Source: a virus
IMG/VR virus record: IMGVR_UViG_3300032087_002899
Coordinates: 1 to 29,929 of that record
DNA length: 29,929 nucleotides
Strand: one strand, 5' to 3'
Under the pieces are notes generated by a model, which was not told the origin of the DNA, did no database searches, and was given only the letters and a program-made list of their open reading frames with translations. The translations under genes and the position numbers were made by a program. Position 1 is the first letter of the stretch. Every line of letters starts with the position of its first letter. Shown here piece after piece: positions 6,484 through 12,023 of the stretch.

Positions 6484-6976
6484 AGATCAAAGCGATAATT
6501 GTTATACTTGTTTTCATAAGATGAGATCATCATTATGGATGTGGAATAAACCAGAATTTAAACAAAGAAACCTCTGGCGAATATTTTATACTGACATATC
6601 AACAATTACAAGTGGTATTATATCTTTAAAGGCATCAGAAAAAAATTATGCATATGAAAATGATCGATTGGTTGATGAACACTGGTCAACACCAGAAAAA
6701 ATTGGTAAATTTATTTTTGATAATGCATCAGAATATCTTGAGGATTATGATAAATTTAAACAATTATATATGACATGTTCAATGACAATCAAGACTTTAA
6801 AATCAGAAAACATCACTTTATCAAAACAAAAAGGAGTGCGAGTATTAGAAAAATATAAAAATGCTAGTATTAATCTTATTCATCCAAAACTTGGCGTATT
6901 AATGCTTGATGACGGTGATGAATTTCCGTTTACATTACCAGAAAAATTCTTACAACAGGAAGGAAAATATGACTAA
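6470..6976 (+). CDS. hypothetical protein coupled to the ParB-like gene
   Basis: I place the start at ATG 6470 (or 6473) rather than the TTG at 6455, which lies deeper in the previous gene. The 168-aa product includes a CYTC pair near the N terminus, a central LVDEHWSTPEKIGKFIFDN segment and a C-terminal HPKLGVLMLDDGDEFPF strand pair. The DEHW...P segment is faintly like phage HNH-type endonuclease relatives, but I cannot support that call. The pairing with the ParB-like gene (14-base overlap) suggests they act together. Confidence 0.6.
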   Translation: MMLTKDQSDNCYTCFHKMRSSLWMWNKPEFKQRNLWRIFYTDISTITSGIISLKASEKNYAYENDRLVDEHWSTPEKIGKFIFDNASEYLEDYDKFKQLYMTCSMTIKTLKSENITLSKQKGVRVLEKYKNASINLIHPKLGVLMLDDGDEFPFTLPEKFLQQEGKYD

Positions 6977-7160
6977 AAAAACATACACATATCACAATAA
7001 TTCTAGGGTTGCCAGATACTTTGCAGAAAAACGTGGTGGAAAGTATATCGGTTTTATGGGTGATCTAGAATTACAATTAGAGATTATAAAAGATAATAAC
7101 AGAGATAAAGATATACGAACATCTAAAAAGGGTGCATATGTAGTTGAGTATGACAAGTGA
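6969..7160 (+). CDS. hypothetical 63-aa protein
   Basis: The start at ATG 6969 follows AGGAAGGAAAA, a good ribosome binding site; an ATG further upstream (6906) lies deep inside the preceding gene and is rejected. The product begins MTKKTYTYHNNSRVARYFAE, then GGKYIGFMGDLELQLEII and a basic end. No family recognised. It overlaps the next gene by 11 bases. Confidence 0.62.
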   Translation: MTKKTYTYHNNSRVARYFAEKRGGKYIGFMGDLELQLEIIKDNNRDKDIRTSKKGAYVVEYDK

Positions 7161-7350
7161 TATTATTGAAAGTATTATTGATGTAGGAAGTGGTTTTCTA
7201 CTTGCGATTGTCATACAATTACTCATATTTCCGTTGTTCGATCTATATCCAAGTATATTAGACAGTATGGGCATTGCTTTGATATTTACTGTGGTATCCA
7301 TGACAAGATCAGCGTTATGGCGTAGATATTTTAGAAAACGAAGAGTATGA
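7150..7350 (+). CDS. small two-helix membrane protein (DUF7220-like)
   Basis: The 66-aa product has two hydrophobic helices, about residues 12-31 (GSGFLLAIVIQLLIFPLFDL) and 40-51 (IALIFTVVSM), then a basic tail with RSALWRRYFRKRR. This pattern, including Q..IFP in the first helix and the FTVVS..RS..RR.F ending, matches a family of small phage membrane proteins that I believe is catalogued as DUF7220; the role is unknown. The start ATG 7150 is preferred over TTG 7144. The stop overlaps the next ATG (ATGA). Confidence 0.7.
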   Translation: MTSDIIESIIDVGSGFLLAIVIQLLIFPLFDLYPSILDSMGIALIFTVVSMTRSALWRRYFRKRRV

Positions 7351-7469
7351 CAGATGAACAAATAAAAGAGTTATTAGAGATGTTTCCAAACATACCAAAC
7401 CCAGACGAACAACCTCTGGTGTTTGACTATTATATACGTGTTTATAAATTTTTGAAAGGGGTAAAATGA
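7347..7469 (+). CDS. 40-aa hypothetical protein
   Basis: ATG 7347 overlaps the preceding stop. The product begins MTDEQIKELLEMFPNIPNPD and ends LVFDYYIRVYKFLKGVK: a helix, a Pro-rich turn and a second helix. No family recognised. The tight overlap and composition support it as a true gene. Confidence 0.6.
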   Translation: MTDEQIKELLEMFPNIPNPDEQPLVFDYYIRVYKFLKGVK

Positions 7470-7634
7470 ATGCGAGTTTTTCTAATTTCAGTGGTTATTT
7501 TTATAGTCCTAGTTCTAGGAATACTATATACTCAACCACAAAGATGGTTCTATCACAGTCACGAATGCGATGGTGGAATAGGTGGTGGATGCAACTTATC
7601 AACAGGCAAAGGAAATTTTTTAACGAGGTGGTAA
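7470..7634 (+). CDS. 54-aa single-pass membrane or secreted peptide
   Basis: The product begins MRVFLISVVIFIVLVLGILY, an uncleaved signal-anchor-like helix, and then a short extracytoplasmic-type tail with two cysteines: HECDGGIGGGCN. The two Cys could form a disulfide outside the cytoplasm. An overlapping ORF four bases upstream in another frame (7466-7639) is open over the same stretch; the 7470 frame is preferred for its helix and the AAAGGGG site (7455-7461). No family recognised; a role in the envelope, such as lysis timing or exclusion, is possible. Confidence 0.6.
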   Translation: MRVFLISVVIFIVLVLGILYTQPQRWFYHSHECDGGIGGGCNLSTGKGNFLTRW

Positions 7635-7635
7635 T

Positions 7636-7947
7636 ATGAGACAATTTACTTACGATACATGGAACAGTATTATGGATGCCAATTGGAATCCATTACGACA
7701 CATAAAAGACATGCAAGTACGACATTTGGTACTACAATTATTGGCATGGATGTGGTGTATCACATTTTCACTATATTTCGGATCATTTGTAATATTCGGA
7801 TATAGTGCTGCGGCACACTTTATTATTATTCTAGCAGTAGTAGTGACAGTCGCTACATTTAAAACAGCAGAAAATTTTAAAACGCATGACGGAACACTGA
7901 AATACGAGGAGGCACAGGCTCCAAGTAAATACGAGGATATTTGGTAG
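7636..7947 (+). CDS. membrane protein, 103 aa
   Basis: GAGGTGG (7625-7631) precedes ATG 7636. The product has a soluble start with NWNPLRHIKDMQVRHLVLQL, then two hydrophobic segments, about residues 37-56 (AWMWCITFSLYFGSFVIFGY) and 60-75 (AHFIIILAVVVTVATF), and a charged C-terminal tail. The NWNPLRH...RH..LQLLAWMW pattern recurs, as I recall, in marine T4-like phages, without known function. It sits among other small membrane proteins, perhaps made early to alter the host envelope. Confidence 0.7.
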   Translation: MRQFTYDTWNSIMDANWNPLRHIKDMQVRHLVLQLLAWMWCITFSLYFGSFVIFGYSAAAHFIIILAVVVTVATFKTAENFKTHDGTLKYEEAQAPSKYEDIW

Positions 7948-7948
7948 A

Positions 7949-8143
7949 ATGACGCAACCACATAAAGACATGTATCACAATCCGAATCTGAATGTAAAAG
8001 ATTGGTGGAAAAGAATACCTGATAGTATTGAGTACGGAACAACAAGTTACGAAACAAAATACAGTTATCAGATATGTCCAAGTTGTGAGACAGATTTAGT
8101 CGATAACAAATGCGTTGTATGTGAACAAACAGAGGATGAGTAA
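7949..8143 (+). CDS. zinc-ribbon protein, 64 aa
   Basis: The C-terminal part holds CPSC (C43, C46) and CVVC (C55, C58), two CxxC pairs nine residues apart, which is a typical small zinc ribbon. The N-terminal part is polar and contains WWKRIPDSIEYG. Such ribbons often mediate protein or nucleic-acid contacts. The specific role is unknown. It begins one base after the stop of the preceding gene. Confidence 0.68.
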   Translation: MTQPHKDMYHNPNLNVKDWWKRIPDSIEYGTTSYETKYSYQICPSCETDLVDNKCVVCEQTEDE

Positions 8144-8302
8144 ATGAAACGATATGGTAATAAAATCAAACTATCGGAAGAATTATATCCTTTCCGACAC
8201 ATTATAGAAAAATGTATGGAAAAAGGTATAACAAAGTTTCCGTTGGTGCGATACAATAAAAAGATAATAAAAAAACAACCTGCAACCATCATATTAAACT
8301 AA
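8144..8302 (+). CDS. small basic protein, 52 aa
   Basis: ATG 8144 follows directly on the preceding TAA. The product begins MKRYGNKIKLSEELYPFRHI and is Lys-rich, with a NKKIIKKQP end. No family recognised. The directly adjoining neighbours on both sides support translation. Confidence 0.55.
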   Translation: MKRYGNKIKLSEELYPFRHIIEKCMEKGITKFPLVRYNKKIIKKQPATIILN

Positions 8303-8383
8303 ATGGACGAGGAAGAGTGGTATGATGAATGCCCTCTTTGTGGTGAGGATATAGAGGAATGTGAATGTTTTGACTATGACTAA
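8303..8383 (+). CDS. 26-aa acidic cysteine peptide
   Basis: ATG 8303 begins right after the preceding stop and the frame ends at TAA 8381-8383. The peptide, MDEEEWYDECPLCGEDIEEC plus six residues, carries CPLC and CEC (C10, C13, C20, C22), which could bind one zinc ion. Nine Asp or Glu residues precede or flank the cysteines. It overlaps the start of the SGNH-like gene by 8 bases. Confidence 0.5.
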   Translation: MDEEEWYDECPLCGEDIEECECFDYD

Positions 8384-8975
8384 AATATTATGTATCGGAG
8401 ATTCTTGGACTGATCCGAATTACCCCGAATATGACGGTATCAAAACATGGGCAGAATATTTCGACTGCGATATCATCGCTCGATATGCATGTTCAAATGA
8501 TTGGATATTTGATTCTTTTTGTCGATATCACGAGGCATATGATAAAATCATTATACTATGGAGTGAATGGCATCGACATGGATTGACAGGAAAAGCGCAT
8601 ACTTTCTCAAAAACAGACGATGTATTGATAGATATACTCAAGACACCAAACTATATGTACGCTGTTGATAAAATACGAGGAAATAATGTATTTCAAATGC
8701 AAGGACCTGACATCGTAGGATATGGTTATAATACGCAAAAAGAGATAGATATATCTGCGTATAAGGCGTGTAAACACATTATTGACAGAGATATTACATC
8801 AAATGTACATGGATGGCCCTGTATGGAAGAGATTGGTGGATTTAATTGTCGATCATTATTAAACAAATCATTTCCGAATAAATCATGGAAACTATCAAAG
8901 AATAACGGACACCCCAACACACAAGGACATCAATTTATATACGAATATATAAGAACACATGCGAACTTACAATAA
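8376..8975 (+). CDS. SGNH-hydrolase-like protein
   Basis: The 199-aa product has the block I motif IGDSWTD at residues 7-13 with S10 as likely nucleophile, a CSND segment (39-42) where block III Gly/Asn residues may lie, and GHPNTQGH (178-185) near the C terminus, matching the block V xxHPN..GH ending. The Asp usually three residues before the catalytic His is replaced by Asn (176), so activity is uncertain. Members of the family are esterases or lipases acting on acyl or acetyl groups, here perhaps on surface polysaccharide or lipid. ATG 8376 is preferred over GTG 8361. It ends the coupled part of the operon. Confidence 0.68.
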   Translation: MTKILCIGDSWTDPNYPEYDGIKTWAEYFDCDIIARYACSNDWIFDSFCRYHEAYDKIIILWSEWHRHGLTGKAHTFSKTDDVLIDILKTPNYMYAVDKIRGNNVFQMQGPDIVGYGYNTQKEIDISAYKACKHIIDRDITSNVHGWPCMEEIGGFNCRSLLNKSFPNKSWKLSKNNGHPNTQGHQFIYEYIRTHANLQ

Positions 8976-9038
8976 AACCCCCAACCCTCATACAATAGAA
9001 CAACAACTCACAGTAAGCTCGCTCGCTAGGGGCTTGGC

Positions 9039-9284
9039 ATGAGTATTCCACAGTATAAGAACGATATTGGTGTACAATCCATACAAATCGGAGTACGAAA
9101 CTTTCAATGTGTAGGAGAAACACCACCAATGGATCATCCACACATATACTTAACAATGGGAAGTGGTATACGTAAGGTCTGTCTATATTGTAACACAGAA
9201 TACACACTAAACAGTAGTCTTTCACGTGAGGAGACAATACCCGAGGGTTGTTATCATGGAGAGGTAGATGAGACATTACGGTAA
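9039..9284 (+). CDS. zf-CHCC (NDUFS6-like) zinc-finger protein
   Basis: The 81-aa product has C24, the segment DHPHIYLTMG (32-41) and CLYC (48-51), the pattern of the zf-CHCC family, a zinc finger best known in the NADH dehydrogenase subunit NDUFS6 and in small bacterial proteins. Here the zinc ligands would be C24, H33 or H35, C48 and C51. AGGGG (9028-9032) lies six bases upstream of ATG 9039. The viral role is unknown. The next ORF begins inside its last codons. Confidence 0.72.
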   Translation: MSIPQYKNDIGVQSIQIGVRNFQCVGETPPMDHPHIYLTMGSGIRKVCLYCNTEYTLNSSLSREETIPEGCYHGEVDETLR

Positions 9285-9438
9285 TAGACTGCACATAGTA
9301 GGATATACGCACATATCAGGCGACTTCTTCGGTCATATTCTCAGAGTCAACGGAAAGAAAGTACAATATATACCTGTACCACATGTTTGCGTAAAACTTT
9401 ACAAAACCCTAAGAAATATAGTAAGTAGTGTTGGTTAG
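9268..9438 (+). CDS. hypothetical 56-aa protein
   Basis: ATG 9268 follows GGAGAGG (9258-9264), a good ribosome binding site, and overlaps the zf-CHCC gene by 17 bases. The product begins MRHYGNRLHIVGYTHISGDF and ends in a helix-like VCVKLYKTLRNIVSSVG stretch. No family recognised. It is the last gene before the non-coding island. Confidence 0.5.
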   Translation: MRHYGNRLHIVGYTHISGDFFGHILRVNGKKVQYIPVPHVCVKLYKTLRNIVSSVG

Positions 9439-9516
9439 AGTCTGCGGCCTATCGGCAAAAAATTTCTGAGTTTCCACAAAAATTATCGAAAAATCCCATC
9501 GGGGCCCGAAAAGGCC

Positions 9517-9545
9517 TTGACAAAAGCCCAAACCTGTGGTATAAT
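9517..9545 (+). promoter_or_regulatory. consensus sigma70 promoter P1 of the island
   Basis: Perfect TTGACA (9517-9522) and TATAAT (9540-9545) with a 17-base spacer; the strongest promoter by sequence in the window. Transcription would start at about 9552, just before the palindrome at 9561-9598. Confidence 0.8.
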
Positions 9546-9560
9546 AGGTTATGTGCCTGG

Positions 9561-9598
9561 GGGTATAGTATAGCATATCAGCGTAGTATAGTATACCC
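9561..9598 (+). repeat. imperfect inverted repeat between two promoters
   Basis: GGGTATAGTATA (9561-9572) faces TATAGTATACCC (9587-9598): 11 of 12 positions pair around a 14-base loop, with one G-G mismatch. It also forms a direct repeat of TATAGTATA. It ends at the -35 box of the next promoter. It could be a hairpin in the P1 transcript or an operator. Confidence 0.6.
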
Positions 9599-9627
9599 TT
9601 GACAAATGGTACAAACTATGATATATT
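9599..9627 (+). promoter_or_regulatory. sigma70 promoter P2, driving the candidate RNA
   Basis: TTGACA (9599-9604), 17-base spacer, TATATT (9622-9627). The predicted start is 9634, exactly the first base of an 11-bp hairpin. Confidence 0.72.
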
Positions 9628-9633
9628 AATAGA

Positions 9634-9802
9634 ATATCACAGATACATCACAGTATGTTCGAGTGATCTGTGATATACAGTCAGAGTGGCCTCATTAAGG
9701 TAGTTTGGTGGCCCACATAGTACACATAGAGCGGCTCTCAATCGCCGATAGTGTATGAAAGTTCCGAGTTCTCGGTGTGGGGTGGAAGTTGAGGCCCTCT
9801 GA
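9634..9802 (+). ncRNA. candidate structured non-coding RNA
   Basis: The 5' end is set by promoter P2. A perfect 11-bp hairpin pairs 9634-9644 with 9666-9676 around a 21-base loop. A second domain is closed by a 13-bp stem with one bulged T (9687): 9681-9686 and 9688-9694 pair with 9790-9802. Inside it lie TACAC/GTGTA (9721-9725 with 9751-9755) holding CGGC/GCCG (9732-9735 with 9744-9747), and the hairpin CCGAG/CTCGG (9764-9768 with 9771-9775). AGAG/CTCT (9728-9731 with 9735-9738) is an alternative to the CGGC stem. No coding frame fits. I see no terminator, so the 3' end is a guess, and the RNA could read into the 9980 gene as a leader. Confidence 0.45.
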
Positions 9803-9927
9803 ACTATACATGCGACAGGTTGACACCCCGCCCTTTAGAGTAGGTGGTGGCTTGTAATCTATAAATGCAATGTAGAATCCTACCTTTATACTGCGACATT
9901 CTGGTACCCCCACCCCCCTAAATTCTC

Positions 9928-9956
9928 TTGACAAACCCGTAGGGATGTTATATACT
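9928..9956 (+). promoter_or_regulatory. sigma70 promoter P3, before the 9980 gene
   Basis: TTGACA (9928-9933), 17-base spacer, TATACT (9951-9956). Predicted start about 9963, giving a short leader that includes the AAAGGA ribosome binding site (9968-9973). Confidence 0.78.
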
Positions 9957-9979
9957 AAAATATATCGAAAGGATAAATT

Positions 9980-10183
9980 ATGGGAAAAGTAAAAGCAATG
10001 TACATGGAACAAGAAGAACAGATTATGGAGTGGTATTATGACGGTATTACTCTTGAAAAGGCAAAACATCTAGCGGAATTGTCTTTCGGTCCTTCTGTAA
10101 TACAATTAGTAGAAGAAATCTACAAATATGGTGAATCTTACTTTCTAGAGAAAGAACACTATGGTGTCGAAGAGCCTATATGA
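9980..10183 (+). CDS. hypothetical 67-aa acidic protein
   Basis: AAAGGA (9968-9973) precedes ATG 9980, itself behind promoter P3. The product begins MGKVKAMYMEQEEQIMEWYY and continues with a KAKHLAELSFGPSVIQLVEE helix and an acidic end. It is helical, with an Ala/Leu-rich middle. No family recognised. Its stop overlaps the next mini-ORF (ATGA). A near-consensus promoter suggests strong early expression. Confidence 0.72.
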   Translation: MGKVKAMYMEQEEQIMEWYYDGITLEKAKHLAELSFGPSVIQLVEEIYKYGESYFLEKEHYGVEEPI

Positions 10184-10260
10184 TACTTCCACCAGACGTG
10201 AAAGCGTTATTTGTCACTTCAATGGCAATTGTATTTGTATTAATTATATTCGGAGCGTAA
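10180..10260 (+). CDS. 26-aa membrane peptide
   Basis: ATG 10180 overlaps the preceding stop. After a short MILPPDVKALF start the peptide is a single hydrophobic helix, VTSMAIVFVLIIFGA. Such single-helix peptides occur in phage early regions, but this one is not recognised. Coupling to the upstream gene supports translation. Confidence 0.45.
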   Translation: MILPPDVKALFVTSMAIVFVLIIFGA

Positions 10261-10261
10261 A

Positions 10262-10345
10262 ATGGTACGTCAATTGACATTTAATACATGTCTATTGTTT
10301 AGTATATCGTTTTTCATACTACTTGGTGTAGTAGCAACTGCATAG
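10262..10345 (+). CDS. 27-aa membrane peptide
   Basis: ATG 10262 lies one base after the preceding stop; GGAG (10252-10255) is a plausible ribosome binding site. The peptide begins MVRQLTFNTC and then has one hydrophobic helix, LLFSISFFILLGVVATA. It is similar in plan, not in sequence, to its upstream neighbour. Confidence 0.45.
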   Translation: MVRQLTFNTCLLFSISFFILLGVVATA

Positions 10346-10356
10346 TGGAGTTCTAT

Positions 10357-10422
10357 ATGATTGAATATGCGATGATACTCTTTGCAATTCTACTGAATGA
10401 AACTTTGATCAGTATATTTTAG
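10357..10422 (+). CDS. 21-aa hydrophobic mini-ORF ending in the tRNA
   Basis: ATG 10357 follows TGGAG (10346-10350). The peptide MIEYAMILFAILLNETLISI plus one residue is hydrophobic. Its TAG stop uses the first base of the tRNA-Ala gene. The length is marginal and it may be chance, but it continues the row of membrane mini-ORFs. Confidence 0.28.
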   Translation: MIEYAMILFAILLNETLISIF

Positions 10423-10497
10423 GGGGTATAGCTCAGTTGGGAGAGCACTTGATTTGCATTCAAGGGGTCGTGGGTTCGAATCCCTCTACCTCCACCA
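10422..10497 (+). tRNA. tRNA-Ala (anticodon TGC)
   Basis: A 76-base cloverleaf: acceptor GGGGGTA/TACCTCC including the G3-T70 wobble that identifies tRNA-Ala, D arm GCTC/GAGC, anticodon stem CTTGA/TCAAG with loop TTTGCAT (anticodon TGC), T loop TTCGAAT, encoded CCA. The T stem has one T-T mismatch. GCA, read by this anticodon, is frequent in the late structural genes that follow. Confidence 0.95.
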
Positions 10498-10581
10498 GCC
10501 AGCGAAGCAACTTTTAGGAACTGCGAGCGTCTTTGATATACTCTGATGTATGGTTGTGGCGGCGTCACACGAAACTTTTCT

Positions 10582-10589
10582 TATAAATA
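10582..10589 (+). promoter_or_regulatory. T4-type late promoter
   Basis: Exact TATAAATA at 10582-10589. Transcription would start near 10595, leaving a short leader with GGAG (10601-10604) before ATG 10613. T4-type late transcription depends on the phage sigma-like gp55 and the sliding clamp. Confidence 0.8.
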
Positions 10590-10612
10590 AACATGTATTA
10601 GGAGTAATTGAC

Positions 10613-11320
10613 ATGTCAAAATATTTTTTATTATCATCTAACCATAACGATTTTTCATCTCTGGCAACATATGTCATCGGAAAGACATTAGGTTATCACG
10701 ATAACTATCTCAATAAGTCAGAGGTTTCAAGTCCGTACAAAGATTGGAACGTTTTTATCGAACAAACGACTGGTTCCGATACAATTAGTAACATTTCAAA
10801 CATGAGTACATGGTTGTCAACTCTTTATGATAATGTCAACGCAGATAATATTGAAGATTATTCTACAGCCTTGACAGGTTTACTTTGGGAATCAAAGAAA
10901 ACTGCTTCTAATGCACATTATGGTGATGTTCACGTACAGATTGGTATCGATCCGTCTGTAACGATTGACACAACTGATTACGATAAGGTCGTAGCAGTGA
11001 CAGATTCAAAAGTCATTCACCTGACATGGAGTGATTTTACGCATTCATCCTTTACAACCACCTACAAAGCACGTTGTGATGCCATGGATACTGGTAATAA
11101 TGTATCTGATTGGGATGAAAGAATTAAAACTTACAAAGCAAACATGAATGCGATTACATATCCAAGTGATGGTAAGAGTTTTGTATTGTATCAAGATAAA
11201 CTTTTAGATAAAGATGCGACACACTATGGTGAACTTTGCACATTTTTAGGACGATCACAGTTAGGCACATCCACCTGGCAAGGATACGTGGACGCTTATA
11301 ATACTTTTATTTCATCATAA
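10613..11320 (+). CDS. hypothetical late protein, 235 aa
   Basis: ATG 10613 is chosen because it follows AGGAG and a late promoter; the ATG at 10550 lies upstream of that promoter. The product begins MSKYFLLSSNHNDFSSLATY and later has WSDFTHSSFTTTYKARCDAM and a C-terminal FVLYQDKLLDKDATHYGELC segment ending in FLG. That ending is faintly like the last helix of sulfotransferases (LL.D....L..FLG), but no PAPS-binding loop is visible at the N terminus, so I do not call it one. Late expression suggests a virion or assembly role. Confidence 0.7.
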   Translation: MSKYFLLSSNHNDFSSLATYVIGKTLGYHDNYLNKSEVSSPYKDWNVFIEQTTGSDTISNISNMSTWLSTLYDNVNADNIEDYSTALTGLLWESKKTASNAHYGDVHVQIGIDPSVTIDTTDYDKVVAVTDSKVIHLTWSDFTHSSFTTTYKARCDAMDTGNNVSDWDERIKTYKANMNAITYPSDGKSFVLYQDKLLDKDATHYGELCTFLGRSQLGTSTWQGYVDAYNTFISS

Positions 11321-11323
11321 TAG

Positions 11324-11352
11324 TTGACATTCGTCACATTTTCTGATACATT
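11324..11352 (+). promoter_or_regulatory. sigma70-type promoter, extended -10
   Basis: TTGACA (11324-11329), 17-base spacer, TACATT (11347-11352) with TG one base before it. The predicted transcription start, 11359, is the A of the downstream ATG. Confidence 0.65.
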
Positions 11353-11358
11353 TACAGT

Positions 11359-12015
11359 ATGAACAACGCAAATCTGCAACAAACAATTTCATTAAAGGAT
11401 TTAAATCGACCAAAAGATCATATTCAAGTATTAGAAACTTATCCTTTTGCCATACGTAACATCTACGATGATGCGATGTCAATCAATATCAATCGTAAAA
11501 CAGGGCAACAAGTTCCTTTACACATTGATTTAGAATTAACAACACTTGAAAAAGTTGGAGTTGTTCGTACATCAAATGTCAACGCAAGAATGACTGATTG
11601 GTATGTACATCAAGAAAGTGATTCCTATAATTGGATTGCTCAACAAGCGTGTGCCCTTGCAGAACAGATTACAGCGAAACTTGCAAAGACAAAATTCGAG
11701 TGTCATGAGATGTGGGGTGTGCATTACACTGAAAAAACATCGACACGAGCTCATTCACACTGGCCTTATCAGTTTGCTTTTGGATATTATATCAAAATGC
11801 CATCATACGCTCCCTTGATTTTTCCTACTGCGAACTATGAATACAATCCTAAACCTGGCGATCTTGTTGTTTTTCCTGGCCATATACAACATGAAGTGAA
11901 ATCTGTTGAAGGTGAACGCATCATGGTTGCAGGTAATCTCAAAAATACTCTCTGGTCAGTTTCAAGAAATTTTCAAAACTCATCAATCAAGGATGTCATC
12001 AAACATAATATATAA
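11359..12015 (+). CDS. 2OG-Fe(II) oxygenase-like protein
   Basis: The 218-aa product has the core of the phage 2OG-Fe(II) oxygenase families: HSH at residues 132-134, a GYYIKMP strand (142-148), PKPGDLVVFPGHIQHEV (165-181 region) with H178 as distal iron ligand, and R187 for 2-oxoglutarate. These enzymes hydroxylate proteins, small molecules or nucleic acids using iron, oxygen and 2-oxoglutarate; marine T4-like phages often carry several, with unknown targets. The second metal ligand is not certain (H134 or a variant), so activity is inferred. No Shine-Dalgarno precedes ATG 11359; the promoter would start the mRNA at the ATG. The next gene's late promoter overlaps its stop codon. Confidence 0.75.
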   Translation: MNNANLQQTISLKDLNRPKDHIQVLETYPFAIRNIYDDAMSININRKTGQQVPLHIDLELTTLEKVGVVRTSNVNARMTDWYVHQESDSYNWIAQQACALAEQITAKLAKTKFECHEMWGVHYTEKTSTRAHSHWPYQFAFGYYIKMPSYAPLIFPTANYEYNPKPGDLVVFPGHIQHEVKSVEGERIMVAGNLKNTLWSVSRNFQNSSIKDVIKHNI

Positions 12016-12018
12016 ATA
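12011..12018 (+). promoter_or_regulatory. T4-type late promoter overlapping a stop codon
   Basis: Exact TATAAATA at 12011-12018, spanning the stop codon of the oxygenase-like gene (12013-12015). With the usual T4 spacing the mRNA starts at 12024, the A of the next ATG. Confidence 0.72.
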
Positions 12019-12023
12019 TAGAT

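Larger units (their letters stand above)
9439..9979 (+). other. 541-base non-coding island, G+C-rich for this genome
   Basis: No + strand frame longer than 18 codons starting with ATG fits here. Three 60-base lines that I counted (9481, 9721, 9781) hold about 48, 50 and 55 percent G+C, well above the flanks. The island has three near-consensus sigma70 promoters, a 12-base imperfect palindrome, and a heavily base-paired segment at 9634-9802. Between 9803 and 9927 I see short possible pairings (CCGCC/GGTGG, GTAG/CTAC), a repeated TGCGACA (9811, 9891) and no U-run terminator. Confidence 0.7.

Noticed and set aside
6906-6968. Upstream start for the 63-aa gene
   Set aside because: It lies inside the preceding gene, while ATG 6969 has a strong ribosome binding site.
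7466-7639. ORF in another frame over the 54-aa membrane peptide
   Set aside because: Its composition (Ser/Trp/Arg-rich) is less protein-like and the membrane helix supports the 7470 frame.
8935-9312. Reverse-strand ORF of 125 codons
   Set aside because: It is antisense to the zf-CHCC gene, which has clear motifs and a ribosome binding site.
9551-9568. Five-codon ORF at the P1 start site as a leader peptide
   Set aside because: Too short to separate from chance, no ribosome binding site.
9820-9848. A fourth TTGACA in the island
   Set aside because: No acceptable -10 box at 16-19 bases.
9695-10069. Reverse-strand ORF of 124 codons over the non-coding island
   Set aside because: It runs against all neighbours, crosses a promoter and the start of the 9980 gene, and has no ribosome binding site or recognisable content.
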